A DNA stretch of 64,000 bases from Betaproteobacteria bacterium (lineage in GTDB: Bacteria > Pseudomonadota > Gammaproteobacteria > Burkholderiales > SG8-39): the NCBI GenBank assembly GCA_029883975.1, contig JAOUIL010000003.1, forward strand, positions 1-64,000, read 5' to 3'. Under the pieces are notes generated by a model. That model searched no databases. It saw only the letters and a program-made list of their open reading frames with translations, and was not told where the DNA came from. The first letter of the stretch is position 1, and every line of letters begins with the position of its first letter. The position numbers and the translations under genes are program-made. Shown here one piece after another: positions 46,582-56,766 of the stretch.

Positions 46582-48164
46582 GCTCCACGGCGCGCGCCGT
46601 CGTACCGGGGTCGCCCGCCGCCGGGCCGGCGCCGCTCGCCGGCGCCGAGCGCCTGGTCGGCGCGTTCATGATCGCCGTGGCCACCTTCATGGTGGTGCTG
46701 GACATCACCATCGCCAACGTCTCGGTGGCCACCATCTCCGGCGACCTGGGCGTGAGCGCCACGCAGGGCACCTGGATCGTCACTTCCTATGCCGCGGCGC
46801 AGGCCATCGCCATGCCGCTCACCGGCTGGCTGACGCGGCGCTTCGGCCAGGTGCGCCTCATCGTCTGGTCGGTGCTGCTGTTCACCGCCACCTCGCTGCT
46901 TTGCGGGCTCGCCGAGAGCCTCGAGACGCTGGTCGTGTTCCGCGTGGCGCAGGGCCTGGTGGCCGGGCCGATGGTGCCCGTGTCGCAGTCGCTGCTGCTC
47001 GCCACCTTCGGCCCGGGGGGCGCGGGCCTGGCGCTGTCGGTCTGGTCGATGACGGCGACGCTCGCGCCGATCAGCGGGCCGATCATCGGCGGCTGGATCA
47101 CCGAGGAGATCGCCTGGCCGTGGATCTTCTACATCAACGTGCCGGTGGGCGTGCTGTGCGCCAGCCTGATCTGGCTCATCTACCGCGAGCGCGAGACGCC
47201 GCGGCAGCGCGTGCCGGTGGACGTGGTGGGGCTCGCGCTGCTCGCCGTGTGGGTCGGCGCGCTGCAGATCCTGCTCGACAAGGGCAAGGAGCTCGACTGG
47301 TTCGCCTCGCCGGTGATCGTCGCGCTCGCCTGCGTCAGCGTCGCGGGCTTCGCCTTCTTCCTGGTGTGGGAGCTGCTCGACAACCCGCACCCGATCGTCG
47401 ACCTGCAGCTGCTGCGCGACCGCGACTTCTGGACCGGCACCACGGCGCTCTCGGTCGGCTATGCGGTGTTCTTCGGCGCCATCGTCGTGCTGCCGCTGTG
47501 GCTGCAGCAGTACATGGGCTACCCGCAGATCTGGGCCGGGCTGATGATGATGCCCTTCGGCCTGCTCGCCCTGGTGCTCGCGCCGATCGTCGGGCGCACG
47601 CTGCACGTGATCGATCCGCGCCTGATGGCGAGCGCGGGCTTCCTCGTCTTCGCGCTGGTGTCCTTCATGCGCTCCGAGTTCAACCTCGAGGCCGACTGGA
47701 TGACCATCGCGCTGCCGATGTTCATCCAGGGCGCGGCCAACGTGATGTTCTTCCTGCCGCTCACCGGCCTCGCGCTGCGCGGCATGACGCCGGAGAAGAT
47801 GCCGGGCGCCACCGGGCTGCAGAACTTCCTGCGCTACATGGGCGGCGCGGTCGGCGCCTCGCTCGCCATCACGCTGTGGGACGACCGCGCCAAGCTGCAC
47901 CGCGCGCAGCTCGCCGAGCACCTGGTGGGCGGCGAGCCGCAGACCGAGGCCGCGCTCGAGGCGCTGCGCGCGCAGGGCCTGTCGCCGGTCCAGGCGCTGG
48001 CGCAGCTCGACCAGACGCTGGATGCGCAGGCGCGCATGCTTTCCACCGTCGATCTGTTCTGGCTGTCGGGCGTGCTGTTCGTCGCCCTCACGGTGCTGGT
48101 GTGGCTCGCGAACGCGCCAGGCCCGGCTGCTAGGATGCAGCCTCGAACCGGGAGCCACGAATGA
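46578..48164 (+). CDS. emrB: DHA2 family multidrug MFS transporter EmrB
   Basis: FMVVLDITIANVSVATISGDLGVSATQGTWIVTSYAAAQAIAMPLTGWL; GTG start overlapping emrA stop. Confidence 0.92.
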   Translation: MSSTARAVVPGSPAAGPAPLAGAERLVGAFMIAVATFMVVLDITIANVSVATISGDLGVSATQGTWIVTSYAAAQAIAMPLTGWLTRRFGQVRLIVWSVLLFTATSLLCGLAESLETLVVFRVAQGLVAGPMVPVSQSLLLATFGPGGAGLALSVWSMTATLAPISGPIIGGWITEEIAWPWIFYINVPVGVLCASLIWLIYRERETPRQRVPVDVVGLALLAVWVGALQILLDKGKELDWFASPVIVALACVSVAGFAFFLVWELLDNPHPIVDLQLLRDRDFWTGTTALSVGYAVFFGAIVVLPLWLQQYMGYPQIWAGLMMMPFGLLALVLAPIVGRTLHVIDPRLMASAGFLVFALVSFMRSEFNLEADWMTIALPMFIQGAANVMFFLPLTGLALRGMTPEKMPGATGLQNFLRYMGGAVGASLAITLWDDRAKLHRAQLAEHLVGGEPQTEAALEALRAQGLSPVQALAQLDQTLDAQARMLSTVDLFWLSGVLFVALTVLVWLANAPGPAARMQPRTGSHE

Positions 48165-48802
48165 AGGACTTCACCCCCACCCCCCGCACGAGGATCAAGC
48201 GCCTGCCCAAGCGCGCGCGCTACGACCGCGACACCGTGTATTCGATTCTGGATGCCGGCTTCGTCTGCCACCTCGGCTACGTGATCGACAAGCATCCCTT
48301 TGTGACGCCCACGGCCTACTGGCGCGAGGGGGATGCCGTGTACTGGCACGGTTCGTCGAAGAGCCGCATGCTGCTCGCGCTGGAGAAGAACCCGAACGTG
48401 TGCCTGACGGTGACGCACTTCGACGGCCTGGTGGTGGCGCGCTCGGGCTTCCACATGTCGGTCAACTACCGCTCGGCAATGATCTTCGGCAAGCCGTACA
48501 AGGTGAGCGATCCCGAAGAGAAGCTCGCGAAGATGGAGAAGTTCGTCGAGCGGCTCTATCCCGGGCACTGGAACAACCTGCGGCCCGTGCACAAGCAGGA
48601 GCTGAAGGCGATGAGCGTGTTCGGCCTGCACCTCGAGGAAGCGGTGGCCAAGGTGCGCACCGGCGGCCCGATCGACGAGCCGGAGGACTACCGGCTGCCC
48701 ATCTGGGCGGGCGTGGTGCCGGTGCAGCAGGTGCTGGGCGCGCCACAGGATGACGGGCGGCTCGCGCCCGGCACTTCCGCCGCGCCGAAGGTGACGCTCT
48801 AG
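48161..48802 (+). CDS. Pyridoxamine 5'-phosphate oxidase family protein
   Basis: RYDRDTVYSILDAGFVCHLGYVIDKHPFVTPTAYWREGDAVYWHGSSKSRML. Confidence 0.85.
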   Translation: MKDFTPTPRTRIKRLPKRARYDRDTVYSILDAGFVCHLGYVIDKHPFVTPTAYWREGDAVYWHGSSKSRMLLALEKNPNVCLTVTHFDGLVVARSGFHMSVNYRSAMIFGKPYKVSDPEEKLAKMEKFVERLYPGHWNNLRPVHKQELKAMSVFGLHLEEAVAKVRTGGPIDEPEDYRLPIWAGVVPVQQVLGAPQDDGRLAPGTSAAPKVTL

Positions 48803-49254
48803 AGGATTCCGGCGGCGAGGCCGGCGGCCATCGCCGCGCCGAGCTGTTCGCAGGCGGCGAGCTGCTCCGGCTTCAGGTCCTTCACGACGACGATCGGCTC
48901 GCGGATCTTCTTCAGGCGCAACCCGGTGACGATGCGCTCGACGGACGTCACGGCGCCGCTGCCGTCCTGGCCCGCGCCGACGAACAGCGCCCAGGGCCTG
49001 CCCTCGAGCTTGCCTTCGCAGGCGTAGAAGATGCGCTCGAGGAAGTCCTTCATCATCCCCGACATGTAGCCGAAGTTCTCCGGCGTGCCGAGGATCAATC
49101 CGTCGGCGGCGAGCACGTCCTGCGGACCGGCGTCCGCGCAGCGCTTCACGACGACGCGCACGCCCTCCTCGGCGCGCGCGCCGCGCTCCACGGCCTCGGA
49201 CATCTGCGCGGTCTTCACGCCGCCGGTGTGGTAGACGATGAGGAGCGTCTTCAC
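48799..49254 (-). CDS. Flavodoxin-like NAD(P)H-dependent oxidoreductase
   Basis: KTLLIVYHTGGVKTAQMSEAVERGA...GLILGTPENFGYMSGMMKDFLER; GTG start. Confidence 0.82.
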   Translation of the reverse strand: MKTLLIVYHTGGVKTAQMSEAVERGARAEEGVRVVVKRCADAGPQDVLAADGLILGTPENFGYMSGMMKDFLERIFYACEGKLEGRPWALFVGAGQDGSGAVTSVERIVTGLRLKKIREPIVVVKDLKPEQLAACEQLGAAMAAGLAAGIL

Positions 49255-50009
49255 GTCGAATTCCTGGTCGCCGGGTCCTGGCGGTAGTACCGCTTCAGCT
49301 GCTCGTAGACGTCGGGATAGCGCCGCCGGGTCTCCGCCCCGTCGGTGAAGAACTTCTCGCTGAGGACGGCGAAGAACTCGCTGGCGTGCTGCGCCGCGTA
49401 CGGATCGAGCCAGGTGTCCCTGCCGCGATCGACGGCGTCGCAGAATCCCTCGTAGGCGATGCGAAACGCCGCCGTCCACGCGCGCCGGTCCATGCCCGAG
49501 TGCAGCGGCGGCAGGCCGTCGGCCGCGCCGTTCGCCATGTCGAGCTTGTGCGCGAACTCGTGGATGACGACGTTCATGTCCGGCGCATGGGCCGCCGCGT
49601 CCCAGGACAGCACCACCGGGCCGCCCTGCCAGGACTCGCCGGCGCGCTCGTCGTCGAACTCGTGCACCACGCCGCCCTCGTCGGTTTCCTTCACGCGCAC
49701 CCTGAACTCTCCGGGATACACCACGATCTCGCTCCATTCGTCGTAGCGATCGAGCCCCAGGTGCAGCACCGGCAGCGCCGCCTGCACGGCGATCGACAGC
49801 CGCATGGCGTCGTCGAGCTGCAGGCCGTGCGCGCCGGAGAACTCCTTCTCCACCAGCAGCAGCAGCGCGAGCGCGCGCAGCCGCTCGAGCTCGTCGCGTC
49901 GCAGGCCGCGCAGGAAGGGCAGCGGCTGCGTCACCGAGCGCCACAGTTCCTCGTCGATGCGGTGGTGCGCCAGCAGGCGCCGCCGCCGCCAGTTCTTCAG
50001 CCAACCCAT
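49251..50009 (-). CDS. mtfA: MtfA-like zinc peptidase
   Basis: VVIHEFAHKLDMANGAADGLPPLH (HExxH), SEFFAVLSEKFF. Confidence 0.9.
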   Translation of the reverse strand: MGWLKNWRRRRLLAHHRIDEELWRSVTQPLPFLRGLRRDELERLRALALLLLVEKEFSGAHGLQLDDAMRLSIAVQAALPVLHLGLDRYDEWSEIVVYPGEFRVRVKETDEGGVVHEFDDERAGESWQGGPVVLSWDAAAHAPDMNVVIHEFAHKLDMANGAADGLPPLHSGMDRRAWTAAFRIAYEGFCDAVDRGRDTWLDPYAAQHASEFFAVLSEKFFTDGAETRRRYPDVYEQLKRYYRQDPATRNST

Positions 50010-50025
50010 CCGATTACAATACCGC

Positions 50026-52032
50026 ATGGTCTCGGTCGTGCAGTTGCATCCGCAGGGCGCCGCCGCCGCGCTCGAGGCCCTCGCGGAAGGCCTCGGCGGC
50101 GAGGAGCGCGCGCTCGTCGGCCGCGCTCTCGAGTTCGCCGAATCCCTGTACGCGGGCCACGAGCTGTCCACCGGCGAGCCGGTGTGGCCGCACGCGCTCG
50201 GCCTGGGCGCCAGCCTTGCCGGGATCGGCGTCGACCCGGCGGCGCGCGCGGCCGGCGTGCTGTTCGCGGCGCCCAAGTACCTCGCGCACGGCGACGCGCT
50301 CGCCGCGCGCTTGGGCGCCGAGGTCGCCGGCCTGGCTGCCGGCGTGGAGAAGCTCTACCAGCTGCGCGTGCTGACGCGCGCTACCGCCGCGCAGCAGACT
50401 GAAATCCTGCGCAAGATGGTGCTCGGCATGGTGGAGGACGTGCGCGTGGTGCTCATCCGCCTGGCGAGCCGCACGCAGACGCTGCGCTGGTTCGCCAAGC
50501 GCGCCTCGCCCGAGCGCGAGGCCTACGCGCGCGAGACGCTCGACATCTACGCGCCGCTCGCCAACCGCCTGGGCGTCTGGCAGCTGAAGTGGGAGCTGGA
50601 GGACCTGTCATTCCGCTTCCTCGAGCCCGAGGTCTACAAGCGCATCGCCAGGATGCTCGACGAGCGCCGGCAGGAGCGCGAGCACTACATCGCCGAGGCG
50701 ATCGCCGCGCTGCGGCGCGAGCTGGCCGCCGCGGGCGTGCCCGGCGAGGTGAGCGGCCGTCCCAAGCACATCTACTCCATCTGCAACAAGATGCGCCTGA
50801 AGGGCCTGGGCTTCGAGCAGCTGCACGACATCCGCGCGCTGCGCGTCATCGTGCCCGAGGTCAAGGACTGCTACGCCGCGCTCGGCGTGGCGCACAACCT
50901 CTGGCGCCCGATCGAGCGCGAGTTCGACGACTACATCTCGCGGCCGAAGGACAACCTGTACCAGTCGCTGCACACCGCGGTGCTCGGGCCGGGCGGCAAG
51001 ACGCTGGAGGTGCAGATCCGCACCGAGGGGATGCACCGCCACGCGGAGCTCGGCGTCGCCGCGCACTGGCGCTACAAGGAAGCGGGGCGCGCGACGCGCG
51101 CCGACACCGCGTTCGACGACAAGGTAGCCTGGCTGCGGCAGCTGCTCGCCTGGCGCGACGAGGTGGCCGACCGCGGCACGCGCGCCGAGGCGGCGCGGCG
51201 CGCCTCCTTCGACGACACCATCTACGCAGTGACGCCGCAGGGCAAGGTCGTGGACCTGCCCGCGGGCGCCACGCCGGTCGATTTCGCCTATGCGCTGCAC
51301 ACCGATCTCGGCCACCGCTGCCGCGGCGCCAAGGTGGACGGGCGCATCGTGCCGCTCGACACGCCGTTGAAGAGCGGCCAGCGCGTCGAGATCACGGTGG
51401 CGAAGACGGGCGGGCCGTCGCGCGACTGGCTCAATCCCGAGCGCGGATTCCTCAAGTCGAGCCGCGCGCGCGCCAAGGTGCGGCACTGGTTCAACCTGCA
51501 GGAGGGCGGGCGCGAGCCGGCGCCGGCGCCGCGGCCCAGGCTCGTGCCGGCCCCGGCGCCCGCGGCGCCGAAGAAGCGCAAGACAGGCGCCGGCGGCCGC
51601 GGCGTGCTGGTGGTGGGCATGGACCGGCTGCTCACGCAGATGGCCAAGTGCTGCAAGCCGGTGCCGCCCGACCCGATCCGCGGCTTCGTCACGCGCGGGC
51701 GCGGCGTGTCCATCCACCGCGCCGACTGCCCGAGCCTGGCGCGCCTGGCGCAGGCCGATGCCGCGCGCGTGCTGGAGGCGCAATGGGGCGAGGGCGTGGG
51801 CGCCTACGGCGTGGACCTGGTGGTGACGGCGAGCGACCGGCCGGGGCTGCTGCGCGACGTGGGGGATGCGCTCGCGCGCGAGCACATCAACGTCACCGCG
51901 GTGCGCACGCAGAGCCGCGAGGACCTGGCCTTCATGCGCTTTGCCTTCGAGGTGACCGACCTCTCGCAACTGCGGCGCGCGATCGGCGCGGTGCGCGAGG
52001 TGCACGGCGTCATCCGCGTGGCGCGGGGCTGA
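50026..52032 (+). CDS. relA: RelA-type (p)ppGpp synthetase
   Basis: GRPKHIYSICNKMRLKGLGFEQLHDIRALRVIV synthetase, TGS VTPQGKVVDLPAGATPVDFAYALHTDLGHRC, ACT domain; degenerate HD region. Confidence 0.93.
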   Translation: MVSVVQLHPQGAAAALEALAEGLGGEERALVGRALEFAESLYAGHELSTGEPVWPHALGLGASLAGIGVDPAARAAGVLFAAPKYLAHGDALAARLGAEVAGLAAGVEKLYQLRVLTRATAAQQTEILRKMVLGMVEDVRVVLIRLASRTQTLRWFAKRASPEREAYARETLDIYAPLANRLGVWQLKWELEDLSFRFLEPEVYKRIARMLDERRQEREHYIAEAIAALRRELAAAGVPGEVSGRPKHIYSICNKMRLKGLGFEQLHDIRALRVIVPEVKDCYAALGVAHNLWRPIEREFDDYISRPKDNLYQSLHTAVLGPGGKTLEVQIRTEGMHRHAELGVAAHWRYKEAGRATRADTAFDDKVAWLRQLLAWRDEVADRGTRAEAARRASFDDTIYAVTPQGKVVDLPAGATPVDFAYALHTDLGHRCRGAKVDGRIVPLDTPLKSGQRVEITVAKTGGPSRDWLNPERGFLKSSRARAKVRHWFNLQEGGREPAPAPRPRLVPAPAPAAPKKRKTGAGGRGVLVVGMDRLLTQMAKCCKPVPPDPIRGFVTRGRGVSIHRADCPSLARLAQADAARVLEAQWGEGVGAYGVDLVVTASDRPGLLRDVGDALAREHINVTAVRTQSREDLAFMRFAFEVTDLSQLRRAIGAVREVHGVIRVARG

Positions 52033-52060
52033 CGCGGAAAGGTTGCTCGCCGCCTCGGGG

Positions 52061-52393
52061 CTAGAGTCGGGGCGCGAGCACGAGCAGCCACGCGGCGGTC
52101 GCAGCGGCCAGCGCGAGCATGACCGCCGCGCTGCCGTAATCCTTGGCGCGCATGGACAGCTCATGGTGCTCGTGCGAGACGCGATCCACCACGGCTTCGA
52201 CTGCCGAATTCAGCAGCTCGACGATCAGCACCATCACGATGCTGCCCGCGAGAAGCACCTGCTCGATGCTGTCCTCGCCGAGCCACAAACCGACGGGCAC
52301 GAGGATGAACGCCGCCAATACTTCGAGCCTGAATGCTTCCTCGTGCCGGAAGGCGGCAGCCAAGCCTTGCGCAGAGTATCGGGTCGCGGCCAT
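52061..52393 (-). CDS. dgkA: Diacylglycerol kinase
   Basis: AFRHEEAFRLEVLAAF...VLIVELLNSAVEAVVDRVSHEHHELSMRAKDYGSAAVM. Confidence 0.92.
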   Translation of the reverse strand: MAATRYSAQGLAAAFRHEEAFRLEVLAAFILVPVGLWLGEDSIEQVLLAGSIVMVLIVELLNSAVEAVVDRVSHEHHELSMRAKDYGSAAVMLALAAATAAWLLVLAPRL

Positions 52394-52434
52394 CAGGCGC
52401 CGCACCCCAGTGGCGCGTTTTGGCGGCGAAGCCG

Positions 52435-54516
52435 TCAAGAAGGCGTCCCCAGCGTGAACAACAGCTCCTCCTGCGCCGACCTCGGCCGCCCGCGCCGCGG
52501 CCGCAGGCGCGTGTAGACGCCGTCCGCGTCCATGGTCCAGGCCTGGCAGTTGTCGTCGAGATAGGCCTGCAGGCCCTCGCGGATCACGCGCCGCTTGAGC
52601 GCCGGGTCGAGCACCGGGAAGCACAGCTCGATGCGGCGGAAGAAGTTGCGGCCCATCCAGTCGGCGCTCGCCAGGTAGACGTCCTCGGCGCCGCCGGCGA
52701 GGAAGAAGAACACGCGCGTATGCTCGAGGAAGCGGCCGATGATCGAGCGCACGCGGATGTTCTCGGACAATCCGGCGATGCCCGGGCGCAGCGCGCAAAC
52801 GCCGCGCACGATCAGGTCGACCTTCACGCCGGCCTGCGAGGCGAGGTACAGCTCGTCGATCACCTGCGGGTCGAGCAGCGCGTTCATCTTGGCGATGATG
52901 CGCGCCGCCCGTCCCTCGCGCGCGTTGCGCGCCTCGGCGCGGATGGCCTCGACGATGCGCTTGTGCAGCGTGAACGGCGACTGCCAGACGTGCCGCAGCT
53001 TGCCCGCGCGCCCGAGGCCGGTGAGCTGCTTGAAGACCTCGGCGACGTCGGCGCACAGCTCCTCGTTGGCCGTCAGCAGGCCGAAGTCGGTGTAGAAGCG
53101 CGCGGTGCGCGGATGATAGTTGCCGGTCGCGACGTGCGCGTAGCGGCGCAGCACCTTGCCGCTTTCCGTGTCTTCGCGGCGCACGATCAGCGCCATCTTG
53201 GCGTGCGTCTTGTGCCCGACCACGCCGTAGACGACGTGCGCGCCCACTTCTTCCAGGCGCGCCGCCCAGTTGAGGTTGGCTTCCTCGTCGAAGCGCGCCA
53301 TCAGCTCCACCACGACGGTCACCTCCTTGCCGCGGCGCGCGGCGTCGATCAGGATCTCCATCAGCTCCGAGTCGGTGCCGGTGCGGTAGACGGTCTGCTT
53401 GATGGCGATGACGTCCGCATCGAGCGCCGTGGTGCGGATGAAGTCGATGACCGGCGCGAAGGACTGGAAGGGGTGGTGCAGCAGCACATCCTGCTTCTTC
53501 AGCACGTCGAACAGGTCGCTGCGCGCCTCGAGCGGCGCGGGCAGCCCGGGCTGGAACAGCGGGTACTTGAGGTCCGGGCGCTCGACCTGCTCGGGCACCT
53601 CGCGCAGGCGGTACAGGTTCACCGGGCCTTCGACGCGGTAGAGATCGGCCTCCGTGAGCCCGAACTGCTGCAGCAGGAACTCGATCATCGCCGGCGAGCA
53701 GTTGTCGGCCACCTCCAGGCGCACCGCATTGCCGAAATGCCGGTGCAGCAGCTCGCCCTTGAGCGCGGTGTGCAGGTTCTTGATCTCCTCCTCGTCCACG
53801 AACAGGTCGGAGTTGCGCGTGACGCGGAACTGGTAGCAGCCGAGCACCTTCATGCCGGCGAACAGCTCCTCGAGGTGCGCGTGCAGGATCGAGGACAGGA
53901 AGACGAAGGCGAACTGCGCGCCGGCGATCTCGCGCGGCAGGCGGATGACGCGCGGCAGCGCGCGCGGCGCCTGCACGATGGCGGCGCGCGAGCTGCGCCC
54001 GAACGCGTCGCGCCCGACCAGCTCGACGACGAGGTTCAGGCTCTTGTTGAGCACCTTGGGGAACGGGTGCGCCGGGTCGAGGCCGATGGGCGTCAGCACC
54101 GGCAGCAGCTCGCGGAAGAAGTAGTCGCGGATCCACTGGCGCTGCGCCGGCGACCATTCCTCGCGCCGCGGGAAGACCACGCCGGCCTCGGCGAGCGCGG
54201 GCAGCAGCACCGTGTTCAGCAGCCGGTACTGGTCGGCGACCAGCGCGTGCGACTCGCGCCCGACGGCGTCGAGCACCTCGACCGGGCCCTTGCCGTCCGG
54301 CCCGGGCTCGGGCAGGTTCAGCTCGATCTGCTCCTTCAGGCCGGCGACGCGGATCTCGAAGAACTCGTCCAGGTTGGACGAGACGATGGTGAGGAAGCGC
54401 AGCCGCTCGAGCAGCGGCACCGATTCGTCGGCGGCCTGCGCCAGCACGCGCCGGTTGAACGCCAGGATGCCGAGCTCCCGGTTCAGGAAATGCGCGGTGG
54501 GCAGGTCTCTCTTCAT
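52435..54516 (-). CDS. ppk: Polyphosphate kinase 1
   Basis: RELGILAFNRRVLAQA, LLHHPFQSFAPVIDFIRTTALDADVIAIKQTVYRTGTDS, YAHVATGNYHPRTARFYTDFGLLTA. Confidence 0.95.
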   Translation of the reverse strand: MKRDLPTAHFLNRELGILAFNRRVLAQAADESVPLLERLRFLTIVSSNLDEFFEIRVAGLKEQIELNLPEPGPDGKGPVEVLDAVGRESHALVADQYRLLNTVLLPALAEAGVVFPRREEWSPAQRQWIRDYFFRELLPVLTPIGLDPAHPFPKVLNKSLNLVVELVGRDAFGRSSRAAIVQAPRALPRVIRLPREIAGAQFAFVFLSSILHAHLEELFAGMKVLGCYQFRVTRNSDLFVDEEEIKNLHTALKGELLHRHFGNAVRLEVADNCSPAMIEFLLQQFGLTEADLYRVEGPVNLYRLREVPEQVERPDLKYPLFQPGLPAPLEARSDLFDVLKKQDVLLHHPFQSFAPVIDFIRTTALDADVIAIKQTVYRTGTDSELMEILIDAARRGKEVTVVVELMARFDEEANLNWAARLEEVGAHVVYGVVGHKTHAKMALIVRREDTESGKVLRRYAHVATGNYHPRTARFYTDFGLLTANEELCADVAEVFKQLTGLGRAGKLRHVWQSPFTLHKRIVEAIRAEARNAREGRAARIIAKMNALLDPQVIDELYLASQAGVKVDLIVRGVCALRPGIAGLSENIRVRSIIGRFLEHTRVFFFLAGGAEDVYLASADWMGRNFFRRIELCFPVLDPALKRRVIREGLQAYLDDNCQAWTMDADGVYTRLRPRRGRPRSAQEELLFTLGTPS

Positions 54517-54638
54517 GGCGGTCGGCCGCGGCGGCGCGGCCCGGGGCCACGAATTCTACGCTTGCCCTGTGACGCCAGGATGACGGCGCGGTGGCGCCAC
54601 GAGCAAGAAAGGCCCGGCCGGGCTATCCTGCGGCCCGC

Positions 54639-56156
54639 ATGGCGCGCCAGGAAACACTCGCGGCAGTAGACCTCGGCTCCAACAGCTTCCACCTGCAGAT
54701 CGGCCGGGTGGTCGACGGCCAGATCTACCCGCTGGACAGCCTGCGCGAGGTGGTGCGCATCGGCGCCGGGCTGACGGCCGACAAGCGCATCGACCGCGCG
54801 ACCCAGGCGGGTGCCCTGGAGGTGCTGCGCCGCTTCGGCGAGCGGCTACGCGGCTTCCCGCGGCAATCGGTGCGCGCGGTGGGCACCAATACGCTGCGCG
54901 TGGCGAAGAACGCGCCGCAGTTCCTGCGCGAGGCGCGCCAGGAGCTCGGCTTCCCCATCGAGGTGATCGCCGGTCGCGAGGAGGCGCGCCTCATCTACCT
55001 CGGCGTTGCCCATTCGATGCCCCCGGCGCAGCACAAGCGCCTGGTGATCGACGTCGGCGGCGGTTCTACCGAGTTCGTCATCGGCGCCGGCTTCGAGCCG
55101 CAGCTCACCGAGTCGCTGTACATGGGCTGCGTGAGCTACAGCCTGAAGTACTTCCCGGAGGGGCGCATCGACAAGTCGCGCTTCAAGGCCGCGGAGCTCG
55201 CCGCGCGCCAGGAGCTCGCCGGCATCGCGCTTGCCTATCGCGGGCTCGGCTGGCAGGAAGCGGTCGGCTCCTCGGGCACGGCGCGCTCGATCGAGACCAT
55301 CCTGCGCGAGAACGGCTTCACGGCGCAGGGCATCACGCGCGAGGGCGTCGAGCGCCTGCGCGGCCTGCTGGTCAAGCACGAGCGCGCCGACCCCGATCGC
55401 ATCGCCGGGCTGCGCGCCAATCGCGCCCCGGTGCTGCCCGGCGGGCTTGCCATCCTGAGTGCGGTGCTGGACGAGCTGGGCGTCGAGGAAATGGCGGTGT
55501 CCGACGGCGCCCTGCGCCACGGGGTGCTGTACGACCTGCTGGGCCGCGTGCAGCATCGCGACATGCGCGCCGCGACCGTGGCGCAATTCGGCCGTCGCTA
55601 CCACGTGGACGCCCCGCAGGCCGAACGCGTGCGGCGCCTCGCGCTCGCCATCTACGACGCGCTCTTTCCGGGCCGCGAGCGCGAGGACGATGCCGACCGG
55701 CAGCTGCTGGAATGGGCCGCGCAGCTGGCGGAGGTCGGGCTGTCGATCGAGCACGCGCAATACCACAAGCATTCGGCGTACGTGCTGCAGAACGCCGACA
55801 TGCCGGGCTTCTCGCGCATGGAGCAGCAGCGCCTCGCGCGCGTCGTGCTCGCGCACCGCGGAAAGCTGCGCAAGATGCAGGATGCCGGACTGGAAGGCGC
55901 CGACTGGCCGCTCGTGTTCGCGCTGCGGCTAGCGTCGCTCATCCTGCGCCGGCGCAGCGACGTCAAGCTGCCGCTGCTGCGCGTCGCAGGCGACCAGGGC
56001 GGCTTCGAGATCGAGCTGGCGCAGTCCTGGCTCGACGACAACCCGCTGTCCGCCGCGGCCCTGGAGGACGAGGCCGGCCACTGGAAGTCGGTGGGCATGA
56101 AACTCACCGTCAGCGGCCTTTCGGACAAGAAGGTGTCGGTGCTGGCGCGCGGCTAG
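54639..56156 (+). CDS. ppx: Exopolyphosphatase (Ppx/GppA)
   Basis: LAAVDLGSNSFHLQIGRV, VIDVGGGSTEFVIG. Confidence 0.94.
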   Translation: MARQETLAAVDLGSNSFHLQIGRVVDGQIYPLDSLREVVRIGAGLTADKRIDRATQAGALEVLRRFGERLRGFPRQSVRAVGTNTLRVAKNAPQFLREARQELGFPIEVIAGREEARLIYLGVAHSMPPAQHKRLVIDVGGGSTEFVIGAGFEPQLTESLYMGCVSYSLKYFPEGRIDKSRFKAAELAARQELAGIALAYRGLGWQEAVGSSGTARSIETILRENGFTAQGITREGVERLRGLLVKHERADPDRIAGLRANRAPVLPGGLAILSAVLDELGVEEMAVSDGALRHGVLYDLLGRVQHRDMRAATVAQFGRRYHVDAPQAERVRRLALAIYDALFPGREREDDADRQLLEWAAQLAEVGLSIEHAQYHKHSAYVLQNADMPGFSRMEQQRLARVVLAHRGKLRKMQDAGLEGADWPLVFALRLASLILRRRSDVKLPLLRVAGDQGGFEIELAQSWLDDNPLSAAALEDEAGHWKSVGMKLTVSGLSDKKVSVLARG

Positions 56157-56605
56157 AGCAGGTCCGGCGCGGCGACGGCGCGCACCACCACCTGCGCCTC
56201 GTCGTCGCGCACGCGTTTGGTGACCCACCACAGCCCGCCCTTCTTCACGGTCCAGGGCGCCTCCGCGCCGGAGACCAGGAAGGCCGCGGCGCGCCCGAGG
56301 TCCGGCTGGTGGCCGACTACCACCACGGCGTTGCGCCGCTGCGGCCATTCGGCCGCCGTGAGAATGTCGCGCACGCGCGCGCCGGGGGCGAGCTCGGGCA
56401 GCGTCCGGCACGGCACGCCCAGCGCCCGCGCGGTTTCCTGGGCGCGCCGCGCCGGGCTGGCCAGCACGAGGAACTTCGCCGGCAGGCGCTGCAGCAGCCA
56501 GGCGGCCATGCGCTCGGCATGCTTGCGGCCCTTGGGCGTGAGTCGCCGCTCGAGGTCGGGACCGCCGTCCTCGGCTTCGGCGTGTCGCCAGAGAATCAGG
56601 TCCAT
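56153..56605 (-). CDS. sixA: Phosphohistidine phosphatase SixA
   Basis: MDLILWRHAEAEDGGPDLERRLTPKGRKHAERMAAWL. Confidence 0.93.
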   Translation of the reverse strand: MDLILWRHAEAEDGGPDLERRLTPKGRKHAERMAAWLLQRLPAKFLVLASPARRAQETARALGVPCRTLPELAPGARVRDILTAAEWPQRRNAVVVVGHQPDLGRAAAFLVSGAEAPWTVKKGGLWWVTKRVRDDEAQVVVRAVAAPDLL

Positions 56606-56684
56606 GACTGATGGTCGATGCTTTCCCGGGCGATATTGTTCCGCCCAGATGACGCTTCAGTTAAAATCCGCTCCTCGTTCCATC

Positions 56685-56761
56685 AGGCGCGTAGCTCAGC
56701 TGGTTAGAGCACTACCTTGACATGGTAGGGGTCGTTGGTTCGAGTCCAATCGCGCCTACCA
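56685..56761 (+). tRNA. tRNA-Val (anticodon GAC), CCA encoded
   Basis: Acceptor AGGCGCG/CGCGCCT, anticodon stem CTACC-TTGACAT-GGTAG, T-loop GGTTCGAGTCC, 3' ACCA. Confidence 0.96.
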
Positions 56762-56766
56762 TTACT